Of a DNA stretch of 49,083 bases, positions 33,778-41,526 are shown one piece after another. The notes beneath the pieces are model-generated. The model did no database searches. It was not told where the DNA came from and was given only the letters and a program-made list of their open reading frames with translations. Each line of letters opens with the position of its first letter. Position 1 is the first letter of the stretch. Source of the DNA: Lysobacterales bacterium (GTDB lineage: Bacteria; Pseudomonadota; Gammaproteobacteria; Xanthomonadales; SZUA-36); contig JABDPJ010000070.1 of NCBI GenBank assembly GCA_013042835.1, positions 1-49,083 on the forward strand, in the 5' to 3' direction. Position numbers and translations under genes: made by a program.

Positions 33778-35037
33778 TCAGTCTTCAGTTGACTTTTTTA
33801 CGGCAGCTTTTTTGGCCGTCTTTTTCTTGGCAACTTTTTTCTTGGCAACTTTCTTCTTGGTAGTGGCCGCTTTGACCTTTTCTTCTACCTTTTCCGTCAC
33901 CTTCTTGGCTGCAGTTTCAGCTTTCTCGGTAACTTCAGCAGCTTTTTCTTCTACCTTTCCGGCAGCTTTACTGGCCTTGGCTTTTGCTTTTTTAGCAACT
34001 TCAGCAGCTTTTTCTTCGACCTTTTCGGCAGTTTCACCGGCCTTGGCTTTTGCTTTTTCAGCAACCTCAGCGGCCTTTTCTTCGACTTTTTCGACAGCCT
34101 CACCGGCCTTGGCTTTTGCTTTTTCAGCAACTTCAGCAGCCTTGGCTTCCACTTTTTCAGCAGCTTCACCGGCCTTTTCTTTCACAGTTTCAACGGCGTC
34201 CGCTGCAACCGGGGCCTTCTTGCTTACTACTTTCTTGGCGACTTTCTTTTTCTCGGCCTTTTTTGGCTTGGCTTTCGAGTCCTTTGCGGCTCGCTTGACC
34301 GGATTGCCGTATTCGTCAAGTTCAACAAACTCGTCGCTGTCGTCGATGTGGGGAACCGAGGCGCGGCCTTCCAGTACCGCGTCGGCCGCCAACTGCGTGT
34401 AGAGGCGGATGGAGCGGATCGCATCGTCGTTTCCGGGAATGATGTAATCGATATCATTAGGTGAACAGTTTGTATCGACCACCGCGATAACCGGAATACC
34501 GAGTTTGCGCGCTTCTTTCACGGCAATATCTTCATGACCGACATCAACAACGAACATGGCGTCGGGCAGGTTTTTCATATCCTTGATACCGCCGAGTGTT
34601 TTCTCAAGCTTGTCACGCTCACGTGTCAGTTGCAGGACTTCTTTCTTTACGAGCCGTGCAAAACTGCCGTCCTCTTCCATCTTTTCAATTTGGCGCAAAC
34701 GCTTGATGGACTGCCTGATGGTGCGAAAGTTGGTCAGCATGCCGCCGAGCCAGCGATGCGAGACATAAGGCATGCCGCAGCGTTTGGCCTCTTCTTCAAT
34801 CGATTTGGATGCCGCGCGCTTGGTGCCGACGAAAATCACGCTGCCACGCTTGGACGCAATGCCACCGATGAAATTCATGGCATCGACAAGCATGGGCAAA
34901 GATTTTTCGAGGTTGATGATATGGATCTTGCCACGTGCTCCAAAGATGTATGGAGCCATTTTGGGATCCCAGTAACGGGTCTGGTGACCGAAGTGCACGC
35001 CAGCTTCAAGCATTTGGCGCATGGTGATATTAGCCAT
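33778..35037 (-). CDS. rpsB: 30S ribosomal protein S2 with long basic/acidic repetitive C-terminal tail
   Basis: Residues 1 to about 245 are an ordinary S2 (E. coli is 241 residues): [51 protein letters not shown]. The reading frame then continues without interruption for about 170 residues, total 419. The tail has a lysine-rich hinge (250-275), four to five 22-residue Ala/Glu/Lys units (289-376 and a degenerate fifth), and a histone-H1/AlgP-like end rich in KKKVAKK. Codon use and strand are continuous with the core, so this is not a frameshift read-through. The tail is predicted to be helical or disordered and could bind RNA or DNA; this is inference. rpsB heads the fifteen-gene cluster and has a likely promoter at 35279-35307. 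Confidence 0.95.
   Translation of the reverse strand: MANITMRQMLEAGVHFGHQTRYWDPKMAPYIFGARGKIHIINLEKSLPMLVDAMNFIGGIASKRGSVIFVGTKRAASKSIEEEAKRCGMPYVSHRWLGGMLTNFRTIRQSIKRLRQIEKMEEDGSFARLVKKEVLQLTRERDKLEKTLGGIKDMKNLPDAMFVVDVGHEDIAVKEARKLGIPVIAVVDTNCSPNDIDYIIPGNDDAIRSIRLYTQLAADAVLEGRASVPHIDDSDEFVELDEYGNPVKRAAKDSKAKPKKAEKKKVAKKVVSKKAPVAADAVETVKEKAGEAAEKVEAKAAEVAEKAKAKAGEAVEKVEEKAAEVAEKAKAKAGETAEKVEEKAAEVAKKAKAKASKAAGKVEEKAAEVTEKAETAAKKVTEKVEEKVKAATTKKKVAKKKVAKKKTAKKAAVKKSTED
33910..34173 (-). repeat. 66-bp tandem repeat, four copies, in the rpsB tail
   Basis: Four in-frame units of 66 bases (22 residues) begin at residues 289, 311, 333 and 355 of S2; a degenerate fifth starts at 377. The shared pattern is [20 protein letters not shown]. 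Nucleotide sequence is also well conserved between units (for example the repeated ttttcttcgac and ttggcttttgcttttt blocks on the plus strand). This suggests recent expansion by slippage or unequal recombination. Confidence 0.88.
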
Positions 35038-35278
35038 TGGTTTGTAAATCCTTCCTATAGCAGAAATGCAGCTGCCAATGGTACGTGACCTGGCAATGCT
35101 GAATTTCCGGGTTAATCCTCCACATACCCTGTCCGGAAACCCTGATTTTGCAGGGCACCCAACCGGACGGTTGCGGCATGTGTGCGTATTTGATGCCTTT
35201 GATTACCGGGGATGATCCCAAGCAGTAACCGGCACCTGTATTTCTGGTCATGACAACGCACGAGCCAGAGAGCAGGGC

Positions 35279-35307
35279 TTTATACCAGATATGGGCGGGG
35301 CGGGCAA
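35279..35307 (-). promoter_or_regulatory. probable rpsB operon promoter
   Basis: On the minus strand TTGCCC (35302-35307), 17 bases, TATAAA (35279-35284), followed by a GC-rich discriminator GCCC, as in growth-rate-controlled ribosomal promoters. The predicted transcript would have a leader of about 235 bases before the rpsB ATG, room for S2 autoregulation. The gap 35038-35404 otherwise holds no gene that I can support. Confidence 0.6.
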
Positions 35308-35404
35308 TGATTTTTGCCTGATATGCCGCAGTTTCTGCCATTTACCAGGTCACCATGTTGCCCCGATTCTGAAAAGTGATGAAAAGACCGGGTGAAAACA
35401 GAAG

Positions 35405-36142
35405 TCAACCCAATTCACGCTTCACGGCATCCAGCCACTTTTTCTGGCTTTTGCGGAAATGCGGCGGCGCCAGTTTGGCGTCATTCAGGATTGATTCCAA
35501 TTCGGAACTGGCCGCTTTGTCTCTCCCCGCCGTCTGCAGGCAAAGTGCCAGGCGGTAGCGTGCTTCCACGCCGGGGAAGTAGCCTGAAACGGCAGAATAT
35601 TCACGGATTGCATCATCGGTTTTGTCCTCTGCCTCAAGCGAGCGTGCGTACAGGAGGTGGCCCTGGGCAGAGCGGAAGTCCGGGTTGTGCTCCTGGAGTG
35701 ACTCGAGCGTTGCCACCGCCTCGCTGGTTCTGTCGTCCTCAAACTGTATGCGGGCCTTGAGCAGCAACAGTGTCGGCTCGGTTGAGAACAAGCCCTTGAG
35801 TGCCTGGTTAATGATGTTCTCTGCTTCCTCGGATTGATCTGCATCCAACAGGGCCTCGGCATAGCGGCGGCTGTTGTCAACATTCGGGGACTGGGTCCAG
35901 GCTGCCTCGTGCTGTCGAAGCTCGGCGCCGGGATTCAGGGTTTGCCTGACGCTCCTGGCCGCCCGTTGTCCGGTAATGCTGCCCGAGAATTCCGGCAGCA
36001 GCTCAATGACCAGGTAGGCGGCGCCACCGATCATTGGCATGAACAACAGGATTATGACCCAGTACCGGCTGCGGCCGGTCTTGAGCACATGAATAATCAA
36101 GGCCAACTGCAGAAGCCAGATCAATATGGTGGCTAGCGACAT
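35405..36142 (-). CDS. membrane-anchored tetratricopeptide protein with PLDc_N-like N-terminus
   Basis: A 245-residue protein. Residues 1-50 hold two hydrophobic helices in the arrangement of the PLDc_N/phospholipase-D nuclease N-terminal module (ILIWLLQLALIIHVLKTGRSRYWVIILLFM; key part WVIILLFMPMIGGAAY). The rest is a soluble helical domain with TPR-like pairs (for example RRYAEALLDADQSEEAENII and LLYARSLEAEDKTDDAIREY). Such proteins usually scaffold other proteins at the membrane; a specific partner is not evident. It is transcribed away from the beta-propeller gene. Confidence 0.75.
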   Translation of the reverse strand: MSLATILIWLLQLALIIHVLKTGRSRYWVIILLFMPMIGGAAYLVIELLPEFSGSITGQRAARSVRQTLNPGAELRQHEAAWTQSPNVDNSRRYAEALLDADQSEEAENIINQALKGLFSTEPTLLLLKARIQFEDDRTSEAVATLESLQEHNPDFRSAQGHLLYARSLEAEDKTDDAIREYSAVSGYFPGVEARYRLALCLQTAGRDKAASSELESILNDAKLAPPHFRKSQKKWLDAVKRELG

Positions 36143-36369
36143 CGAATGGTTACTCCGTAAATCTCGTAAATGTTCGCACTCTTAAAAGGCCCCGAAATCG
36201 TATGCTATCGATATTGGTGGCACTTTTCCTGTTTATTTGTGCCTCACTGTCAGTTTTTACAGTAGACGACATGGGGTTTAGGCTGCATAGTGGCAAGCAG
36301 GAAAAACCCTATTGAGTAAAGGTAACAGGCAGGACGCTGGTACAAACTTGATTGGAGGAGTTTTCCACC

Positions 36370-36485
36370 GGCCTGGTGAACCCTGATGAAACTGTAAAGC
36401 TTGTGCAGGATCGCACGAGTAGCGTCACCGGCTCCCCGGACGAAACGGGGAGTGCCGCAAAGCCCAGTGAAACAAGGAGGTTTCG
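36370..36485 (+). promoter_or_regulatory. structured 5' leader of the beta-propeller gene (candidate cis-regulatory RNA)
   Basis: Within the 343-base gap before 36486, two good hairpins lie in succession: CTTGTGC/GCACGAG at 36400-36419 with a six-base loop, and CTCCCCG/CGGGGAG at 36432-36452 with a seven-base loop. GGTGA (36375-36379) can pair with TCACC (36425-36429), enclosing the first hairpin. GCCGCAAAGCCC follows the second, and then a strong SD AAGGAGGT and the ATG. The first part of the gap, 36143-36360, shows nothing I can name. The compact fold suggests a regulatory leader; I cannot assign it to a known riboswitch class. Confidence 0.4.
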
Positions 36486-37592
36486 ATGGCGTTTTCACAT
36501 AACGACCACGATAGAAAAGCGCCCGGCGCCAAGCGTTCTTTAAGCGCCCTGGCAGGGGTTTTCGGTTTGGTCCTGGCAGTCAACACGGTTTCGGCAGCTT
36601 CGTTCGGGATGGTGACGGACAACCGCACAGACGAACTGCGCCTCTTTGACGCTGACACCGGTATCGTCCTCGCCAGCCTGCAGGGCTCTGCTGGCCAGAT
36701 TAGTGGTGATTGTGCTTTGAGCCGGGACGCGTCCACCGGTTTCTCCAGCAATGCCGGCCGGCAGATATCGGTTTTCCGGTTCATGGATTCATACACCGCT
36801 GACTCTGTTGATTTTTCAAGTATCGAAATCAGTAACTCGGGCGTTGATATGTCGTTGAGCCCTGACGGAAGTTTATTGGTCAGCTCCGGCGCGGGTAACC
36901 TGTATGAGCCGCTTTCGATTGTTGATACCGTCAGCCGTATGGAAACTTCCGTGAGTGCGCCATTTCTTGATCACACCTCCGTCGAGTTCTGTGATGATGG
37001 CACACTGCTTGTGACCACAACTTACGGCAACTCCCTGGCCGCTCCATTTGACAATGCCATGTACGATGCCCGTGTTTACGCGGACGGTGAAGTGGAACTC
37101 GCGGGCCACCGGCTCAGCAGCGGGGCACAGCCCAACAATGGCAGTTGTGCGCCCGGCTCAAGGTCCGGTGTCCTGCTTGATCGTGAAGCAGGCCTGACAT
37201 CGTTTACCCTGCCCGGGTTACGAGAAGCCGACTTTGCGGCCTTGAGTGGCGCGACCGCTGTTGCAGCGGTGTTCAATCAAGCGGGTGACCGTTTGTATGT
37301 CAGAACAACCGAATCGGTCGAAGCTTTCGATTTCAATCCGCTCACCGGCATGATGCAGGCGGACTGGGTGCGGCCCGTACCTTTCTCTTCCGAGTATTTT
37401 GGTATTGACCAGATCGCAATTGACCCGGAAAGCGGCAGGCTTTATGTGGATGGCGGCCAGTCTTTGCTGATCATGGATCCGGATAGTGGACGGCAGACCG
37501 GTTCGATCGATACCGGTGATGCTACCGGGGTTTGCTTCGCACAGCGTCGACCACACTCACGCATACCCGATATCGTAGCTGTTGTACCCTGA
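36486..37592 (+). CDS. secreted beta-propeller-like protein of unknown function
   Basis: A 368-residue protein with a signal peptide (residues 1-38, hydrophobic ALAGVFGLVLAVNTVSA). Repeating blade-like segments follow: FGMVTDNRTDELRLFDADTG, VDMSLSPDGSLLVSSG, VEFCDDGTLLVTT, AAVFNQAGDRLYVRT and IAIDPESGRLYVDGG. The S/D-PDGxLLV and ESGRLYV patterns are typical of YVTN/SMP-30-like propellers. Two to four cysteines could form disulfides. No catalytic site is recognisable. The start has a near-ideal SD (AAGGAGGT, eight bases upstream), suggesting strong expression. Confidence 0.72.
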   Translation: MAFSHNDHDRKAPGAKRSLSALAGVFGLVLAVNTVSAASFGMVTDNRTDELRLFDADTGIVLASLQGSAGQISGDCALSRDASTGFSSNAGRQISVFRFMDSYTADSVDFSSIEISNSGVDMSLSPDGSLLVSSGAGNLYEPLSIVDTVSRMETSVSAPFLDHTSVEFCDDGTLLVTTTYGNSLAAPFDNAMYDARVYADGEVELAGHRLSSGAQPNNGSCAPGSRSGVLLDREAGLTSFTLPGLREADFAALSGATAVAAVFNQAGDRLYVRTTESVEAFDFNPLTGMMQADWVRPVPFSSEYFGIDQIAIDPESGRLYVDGGQSLLIMDPDSGRQTGSIDTGDATGVCFAQRRPHSRIPDIVAVVP

Positions 37593-37830
37593 TCCCATCA
37601 TTGGGGTGCTGACTAATATAGCTGTCCCGCCGTTTTAAGCGGTTGCGACCCGTTGTCGGTCAAGTGGCACGATGCAGGTCAGATGTCATTTGTCCGCCTC
37701 GCGGATTTCCATCATTATCAGCCTCCCCATACTTCCCAGACTTTGGGGTGGTCACCCCGGTGTCTAAAATCCCTTACAATTGAACATCGCCAACAATAAT
37801 CGCTTTAACAGACGGAGTAGGGTTAACCCA

Positions 37831-38817
37831 ATGAAACTAGCTTCTTTGAAAACCGGTGGGCGGGATGGCAGTCTGATCGTGGTCAGCCGTAACCTGGCAA
37901 GCTACGTGTCGGCTGCGGATATTGAACCGACCCTGCAAGCTGCACTCGACAATTGGCAGAACGCTGCTCCGAGGCTGAATGCGCTATACCTCGAATTGAA
38001 CCAGGAAACATGCAGCGGTATTGAAGAACTGGATGTTGCGGCCCTGGCTGCACCCTTGCCAAGGGCTTTTGAGTTTGTTGATGGCAGTGCTTATTTGCCG
38101 CACGTCGACCGTGTTCGCAAGGCGCGCGGCGCCGAGGTTCCGGAATCATTCTACGTTGATCCCCTGATGTACCAGGCGACTTCCGCCGGTTTCCTGGGAC
38201 CGTGCGATCCGGTGCCGGTATCCAGCGAGGACTATGGAATCGACTTTGAATCCGAAATCATCGTGATCACCGACGATGTGCCGATGGCCGTCACGGCGGA
38301 AGAAGCGGAGTCCCATATACAGTTAATCGGGTTGATCAACGATGTGAGTTTAAGAAACCTCATTCCGGCCGAGCTTGCCAAGGGTTTCGGTTTCTTACAG
38401 TCGAAACCGAGGTCGGCACTCTCGCCGGTGCTGGTCACGCCAGATGAACTGGGCGAGCATTGGCGGGGCAGCAAGTTGTCCCTGCCATTGCACAGCACGC
38501 TCAACGGCGCATTTTTTGGTAATCCGGAGGCCGGTGTGGATATGCAGTTCAATTTTGCCGAATTGGTGGCCCACGCGGCTAAGACCAGGCCGTTGACCGC
38601 CGGCACAATCGTTGGGTCGGGTACGATAGCCAATCAAGATACCGGCAAAGGCGCTTCCTGCCTGGCTGAGATTCGCATGCTTGAAATCATTGCGGACGGT
38701 AAACCATCCACGCCTTTTATGAATTTCGGAGACCGCATACGGATAGAGATGTTCGATGCGCAGGGAGATACGATCTTCGGAGCGATAGATCAGAAAATTG
38801 TCCGGAATGAAAACTGA
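37831..38817 (+). CDS. fahA: fumarylacetoacetate hydrolase family protein (bacterial FahA)
   Basis: The ATG 37831 follows a GGAG Shine-Dalgarno region and matches the typical MKLASLKTGGRDGSL start. The 328-residue product has the N-terminal FAA domain (1-70) and a catalytic FAA domain with DFESEIIVITDDVP (metal-binding acidic residues), LINDVSLRNLIP and TIVGSGTIANQD. In homogentisate catabolism FAH splits fumarylacetoacetate into fumarate and acetoacetate. Its pairing with maiA, overlapping by 11 bases, supports this over other FAA-family reactions. hmgA is not in the window. Acetoacetate could feed the acetoacetyl-CoA synthetase at 44808-46757. Confidence 0.88.
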   Translation: MKLASLKTGGRDGSLIVVSRNLASYVSAADIEPTLQAALDNWQNAAPRLNALYLELNQETCSGIEELDVAALAAPLPRAFEFVDGSAYLPHVDRVRKARGAEVPESFYVDPLMYQATSAGFLGPCDPVPVSSEDYGIDFESEIIVITDDVPMAVTAEEAESHIQLIGLINDVSLRNLIPAELAKGFGFLQSKPRSALSPVLVTPDELGEHWRGSKLSLPLHSTLNGAFFGNPEAGVDMQFNFAELVAHAAKTRPLTAGTIVGSGTIANQDTGKGASCLAEIRMLEIIADGKPSTPFMNFGDRIRIEMFDAQGDTIFGAIDQKIVRNEN

Positions 38818-39478
38818 GAAGGCTAGCCGGCTGGTACTCTATAATTACTGGCGGAGTTCAGCCGCCTACCGGGTCCGCATCGCGCTCAACCTGAAAGGGC
38901 TTCCGTTCAAAACCATTGCGGTCAACCTGGTTGGGCAGGGTGGTGAACAGCGCGGGGATGATTACCTCGCGATCAACCCCCAGGGCCTGGTTCCGGCCCT
39001 GTTGCACGAAGGGAACGTGGTTACCCAGTCCATGGCAATCTGCGAGTACCTTGACGAATGTTTTGAACCGTACCCCCTGTTACCAGCTGATGCATCAGCC
39101 CGGGCGCGAATCCGTTCCCTGGCACTGCAGATCGCCTGTGATATCCACCCGCTCAACAACCTGCGGGTGCAAAAAATGCTGCAACACGCGTGCGGCGATG
39201 CACTGGATACGGTGGCCTGGATGTGTCACTGGATGACGACAGGCTTTGCGGCCATCGAGCAACAGTTGCAACCTGGTACGGGTGTTAGTCCTGTCTCTTC
39301 GGCTGACCGCCCCGGTTTGTTTGAATGTTTCCTGATCCCGCAGGTCTATAATGCTGAGCGTTACGGCATGGATATAAGCGATTTTCCTGCGATTTGCCGG
39401 ATCGTTTCCCGCTGCAGGGAACTGCAGGCTTTCTGTGAAGCGGCACCGGAAAATCAGCCTGATGCTGTTCACGTTTAA
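38807..39478 (+). CDS. maiA: maleylacetoacetate isomerase (zeta-class GST)
   Basis: A 223-residue protein with the zeta-class glutathione S-transferase signature YWRSSAAYRVRIALN at the N-terminus, the NPQGLVPAL cis-proline region, and the C-terminal PQVYNAERYGMD segment. It isomerises maleylacetoacetate to fumarylacetoacetate using glutathione. The start ATG 38807 lies inside the end of fahA, so the two are translationally coupled. An insert near residues 160-168 (PGTGVSPVSSAD) is unremarkable. Confidence 0.93.
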   Translation: MKTEKASRLVLYNYWRSSAAYRVRIALNLKGLPFKTIAVNLVGQGGEQRGDDYLAINPQGLVPALLHEGNVVTQSMAICEYLDECFEPYPLLPADASARARIRSLALQIACDIHPLNNLRVQKMLQHACGDALDTVAWMCHWMTTGFAAIEQQLQPGTGVSPVSSADRPGLFECFLIPQVYNAERYGMDISDFPAICRIVSRCRELQAFCEAAPENQPDAVHV

Positions 39479-39564
39479 GCAGAACATTGTAGTTTGCGAA
39501 TTAGGAGTTCAACCTTGGCTGTAGTTCGGTCATAATTAAAAGATATTTGTCAGGTATTCGTATT

Positions 39565-39930
39565 ATGAAACTCATCTTGATTGCATTGACCTGTTTGCTT
39601 GTCGCCGCTTGCGCGGTAACTAAACCAGGCCCTGAAATTCTTACTTCGGCGGAGAATGCCATCCAGGCGGCTGAAGTTGCAGGCGGGGACGAATTCGCGC
39701 CGGTTGAAATGCGCTTTGCCAGGGAAAAACTGGCCAGCGCGCAAAAGGGCATGGAGAAGCAAAAGTACAAGGTCGCCGTCTACCTTCTCGAAGAGGCTGA
39801 AATTAACGCGGAACTGGCGATTGAAAAAGCCCGGACCGCCAAGGTTCGAAGGCTGGTTAATGAGCAACGCAAAAGCAACACGGAGCTTCAAGCGAACCTG
39901 CGCGAAACCTTTGGAGATGAATTCAAATGA
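39565..39930 (+). CDS. DUF4398 lipoprotein
   Basis: A 121-residue lipoprotein from ATG 39565 with lipobox VAAC at C16. The mature part is a charged helical hairpin of the DUF4398 type (ENAIQAAEVAGGDEF and FAREKLASAQKGMEKQ). The family is found beside OmpA-like lipoproteins in gammaproteobacteria and its function is unknown. It overlaps the next gene by four bases (ATGA), and that gene encodes a related helical module, so the two probably act together at the cell envelope. Confidence 0.82.
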   Translation: MKLILIALTCLLVAACAVTKPGPEILTSAENAIQAAEVAGGDEFAPVEMRFAREKLASAQKGMEKQKYKVAVYLLEEAEINAELAIEKARTAKVRRLVNEQRKSNTELQANLRETFGDEFK

Positions 39931-40913
39931 AGCTCTTGAGGAACAGAGTGTCACTGGTCATGCTGATGGTTGTCTTGTCAGCATGCACAGCAACCCCAAA
40001 AAAAGACCTGGCGCTGGAGAGGGTCAGGGACGAATTAAACAACCTGAAGTCGAATACCGAGCTGGCGGGATATGCGCCGCTTGCACTGGGTGAGGCGGAG
40101 CGTGCCTTACGGAACGCCGAACTGGCAACCGGTGATGACCTCTACCGTTCCTACCTGGTTTACATGGCAGATCGCCGGATCCAGATTGCCCGCACCATGG
40201 CGGAACGCGAACAGCACGAGCAAATCCTCGATGAGCTTGAAAGTGACCATAGCGCCATGTTGATCAAGGCGAGCCAACTGGAGGCCGACCAGGCACGGAT
40301 GGAAGCCGAGCGCGCCAGGCTGCTGGTCGCGACAACTTCGGAAGACGCACAGCGGGCGAGAGAGGAAACAGAGGCTGCGTTGCGAAAGGAGGCTGAGGCC
40401 GCCCGTGCCGCGGAGTTATCGGCAGAAGAAGCGGAGCAGGCCCGCAGGTTGGCGGAGTCGCGGGCCTCGGAGGCTGAATTTGCCCGGCGTGAGGCCGACC
40501 TGGCGAGTCAGCAAATTGACTCGCTGACACGGCAACTGGAAAACCTGCAACTGCGACAAACGGAGAGCGGAGTCGTGGTGACGCTGGGTGATGTGTTGTT
40601 TGCATCCGGTGAGGCACAGCTAGTTGAAGGCGGCCGGTCGAGCCTCGAAGAGGTCGTGGACCTGCTGCAAACCGAGCCGGAAAAAAAGATCCGGGTCGAA
40701 GGGCACACGGATTCCCTCGGTGACGCAGCTGCCAACCTGCTGCTTTCTGAACAGCGCGCGCAGTCCGTCCTCGAGGCGCTGGTGAGCCTTGGCGTGGCCA
40801 GCGAACGGATTACCGCTACCGGCATGGGAGAAGATTTTCCGATCGCCAGCAACGACGATGAAGAAGGCAGGGCCCGTAACCGGCGCGTGGATGTAATCCT
40901 TTTAGATAACTAA
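39927..40913 (+). CDS. OmpA-family lipoprotein with DUF4398-like coiled-coil N-terminus
   Basis: A 328-residue protein: signal peptide with lipobox LSAC (C20), DUF4398-like helical hairpin (about 27-95), a long Ala/Glu/Arg-rich coiled coil (about 95-210), then an OmpA C-terminal peptidoglycan-binding domain (about 215-328) with VEGHTDSLGD and NRRVDVILLDN. It should anchor the outer membrane to peptidoglycan at a distance set by the coiled coil. It is coupled to the preceding DUF4398 lipoprotein gene. No porin barrel is present. Confidence 0.9.
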   Translation: MKLLRNRVSLVMLMVVLSACTATPKKDLALERVRDELNNLKSNTELAGYAPLALGEAERALRNAELATGDDLYRSYLVYMADRRIQIARTMAEREQHEQILDELESDHSAMLIKASQLEADQARMEAERARLLVATTSEDAQRAREETEAALRKEAEAARAAELSAEEAEQARRLAESRASEAEFARREADLASQQIDSLTRQLENLQLRQTESGVVVTLGDVLFASGEAQLVEGGRSSLEEVVDLLQTEPEKKIRVEGHTDSLGDAAANLLLSEQRAQSVLEALVSLGVASERITATGMGEDFPIASNDDEEGRARNRRVDVILLDN

Positions 40914-41233
40914 TAATTTCAAATGGATATGGCCCTGTTTTCCAGACAGGCAAAAGCCTGAAAAATAATTCATGTAACCGGTTGCGTCGGTTGAATTTGT
41001 AACTTGCCAGAGGCCCTGGTTTGCGCTAATGTTAGTGTATTGCTATGGTAATTTTTGTTTTTAAACTCGGAGTTTCCGACTAATGGCGGCGAGGATTTCA
41101 AGGCTCTCGCTGGTCTCTCCTGATATTTGTCACACCCTTTCCCGTAATTTTTCAACTTCACAATCACCGGCCACCGGCGCGTCTGTGTGCGCGGTCGAAT
41201 TGCAGGTGACCCATCCAGTATAGGAGTAAAGCT
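40914..41233. other. 320-base intergenic region
   Basis: No gene is supported here. A short hairpin (CAGGC, four A, GCCTG at 40949-40962) follows the OmpA lipoprotein stop but lacks a T-run. A weak promoter-like pair, TTGCGC and TATGGT with 17 bases between, lies around 41021-41049 and could serve ydcH. AT-rich tracts surround it. Confidence 0.35.
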
Positions 41234-41455
41234 ATGTTTTCAAACCAAAAGAACACAATGGAAAAACTGATCGAAGAAAATGAAGACTTCCGTCGGATTT
41301 ACAACCGTCACCAGGAACTTGATAAGCGTGTAACTGCAGCTGAACTGGGAACGGCTCCGATGGAAGACCTGGCATTGAATCAGCTGAAAAAAGAAAAATT
41401 GTGGATCAAGGACAAGCTGGCTGTTTTTGTGAATGAAGCAGAAGCAAGAGCCTGA
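41234..41455 (+). CDS. YdcH family (DUF465) small protein
   Basis: A 73-residue, charged helical protein with IEENEDFRRIYNRHQELDKRVTAAE and LNQLKKEKLWIKDKL, the two-helix antiparallel coiled coil of DUF465/YdcH (key residues given). Function is unknown in the family. An AGGAG ribosome-binding site stands close upstream. A strong intrinsic terminator follows 26 bases after its stop, directly before cbs. Confidence 0.88.
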   Translation: MFSNQKNTMEKLIEENEDFRRIYNRHQELDKRVTAAELGTAPMEDLALNQLKKEKLWIKDKLAVFVNEAEARA

Positions 41456-41481
41456 AATATTTTTTGAAATGACATAACGTG

Positions 41482-41510
41482 CGGCCGGGAATATTCCCGG
41501 CCGTTTTTTT
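41482..41510 (+). terminator. intrinsic terminator between ydcH and cbs
   Basis: A 22-base perfect palindrome, CGGCCGGGAAT and its complement (41482-41503), folds to a GC-rich stem of nine or more pairs. It is followed by seven T residues (41504-41510). Only four bases separate the T-run from the SD of cbs, so it could also act as an attenuator. Confidence 0.93.
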
Positions 41511-41526
41511 ATCCGGAGTAAATGTC

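Noticed and set aside
33812-34402. Plus-strand frame encoding a Ser/Ala/Phe-rich repetitive protein
   Set aside because: It is the complement of the rpsB tail repeats; its periodicity is inherited from them.
35030-35341. Small open frame in the rpsB leader
   Set aside because: It overlaps the predicted promoter and rpsB start, lacks an SD, and looks like no known protein.
36420-36470. Cyclic di-GMP (GEMM-I) riboswitch
   Set aside because: GCAAAGCC after a GC-rich hairpin resembles part of the motif, but the GGGCAAACC half before the hairpin and the second receptor stem are missing.
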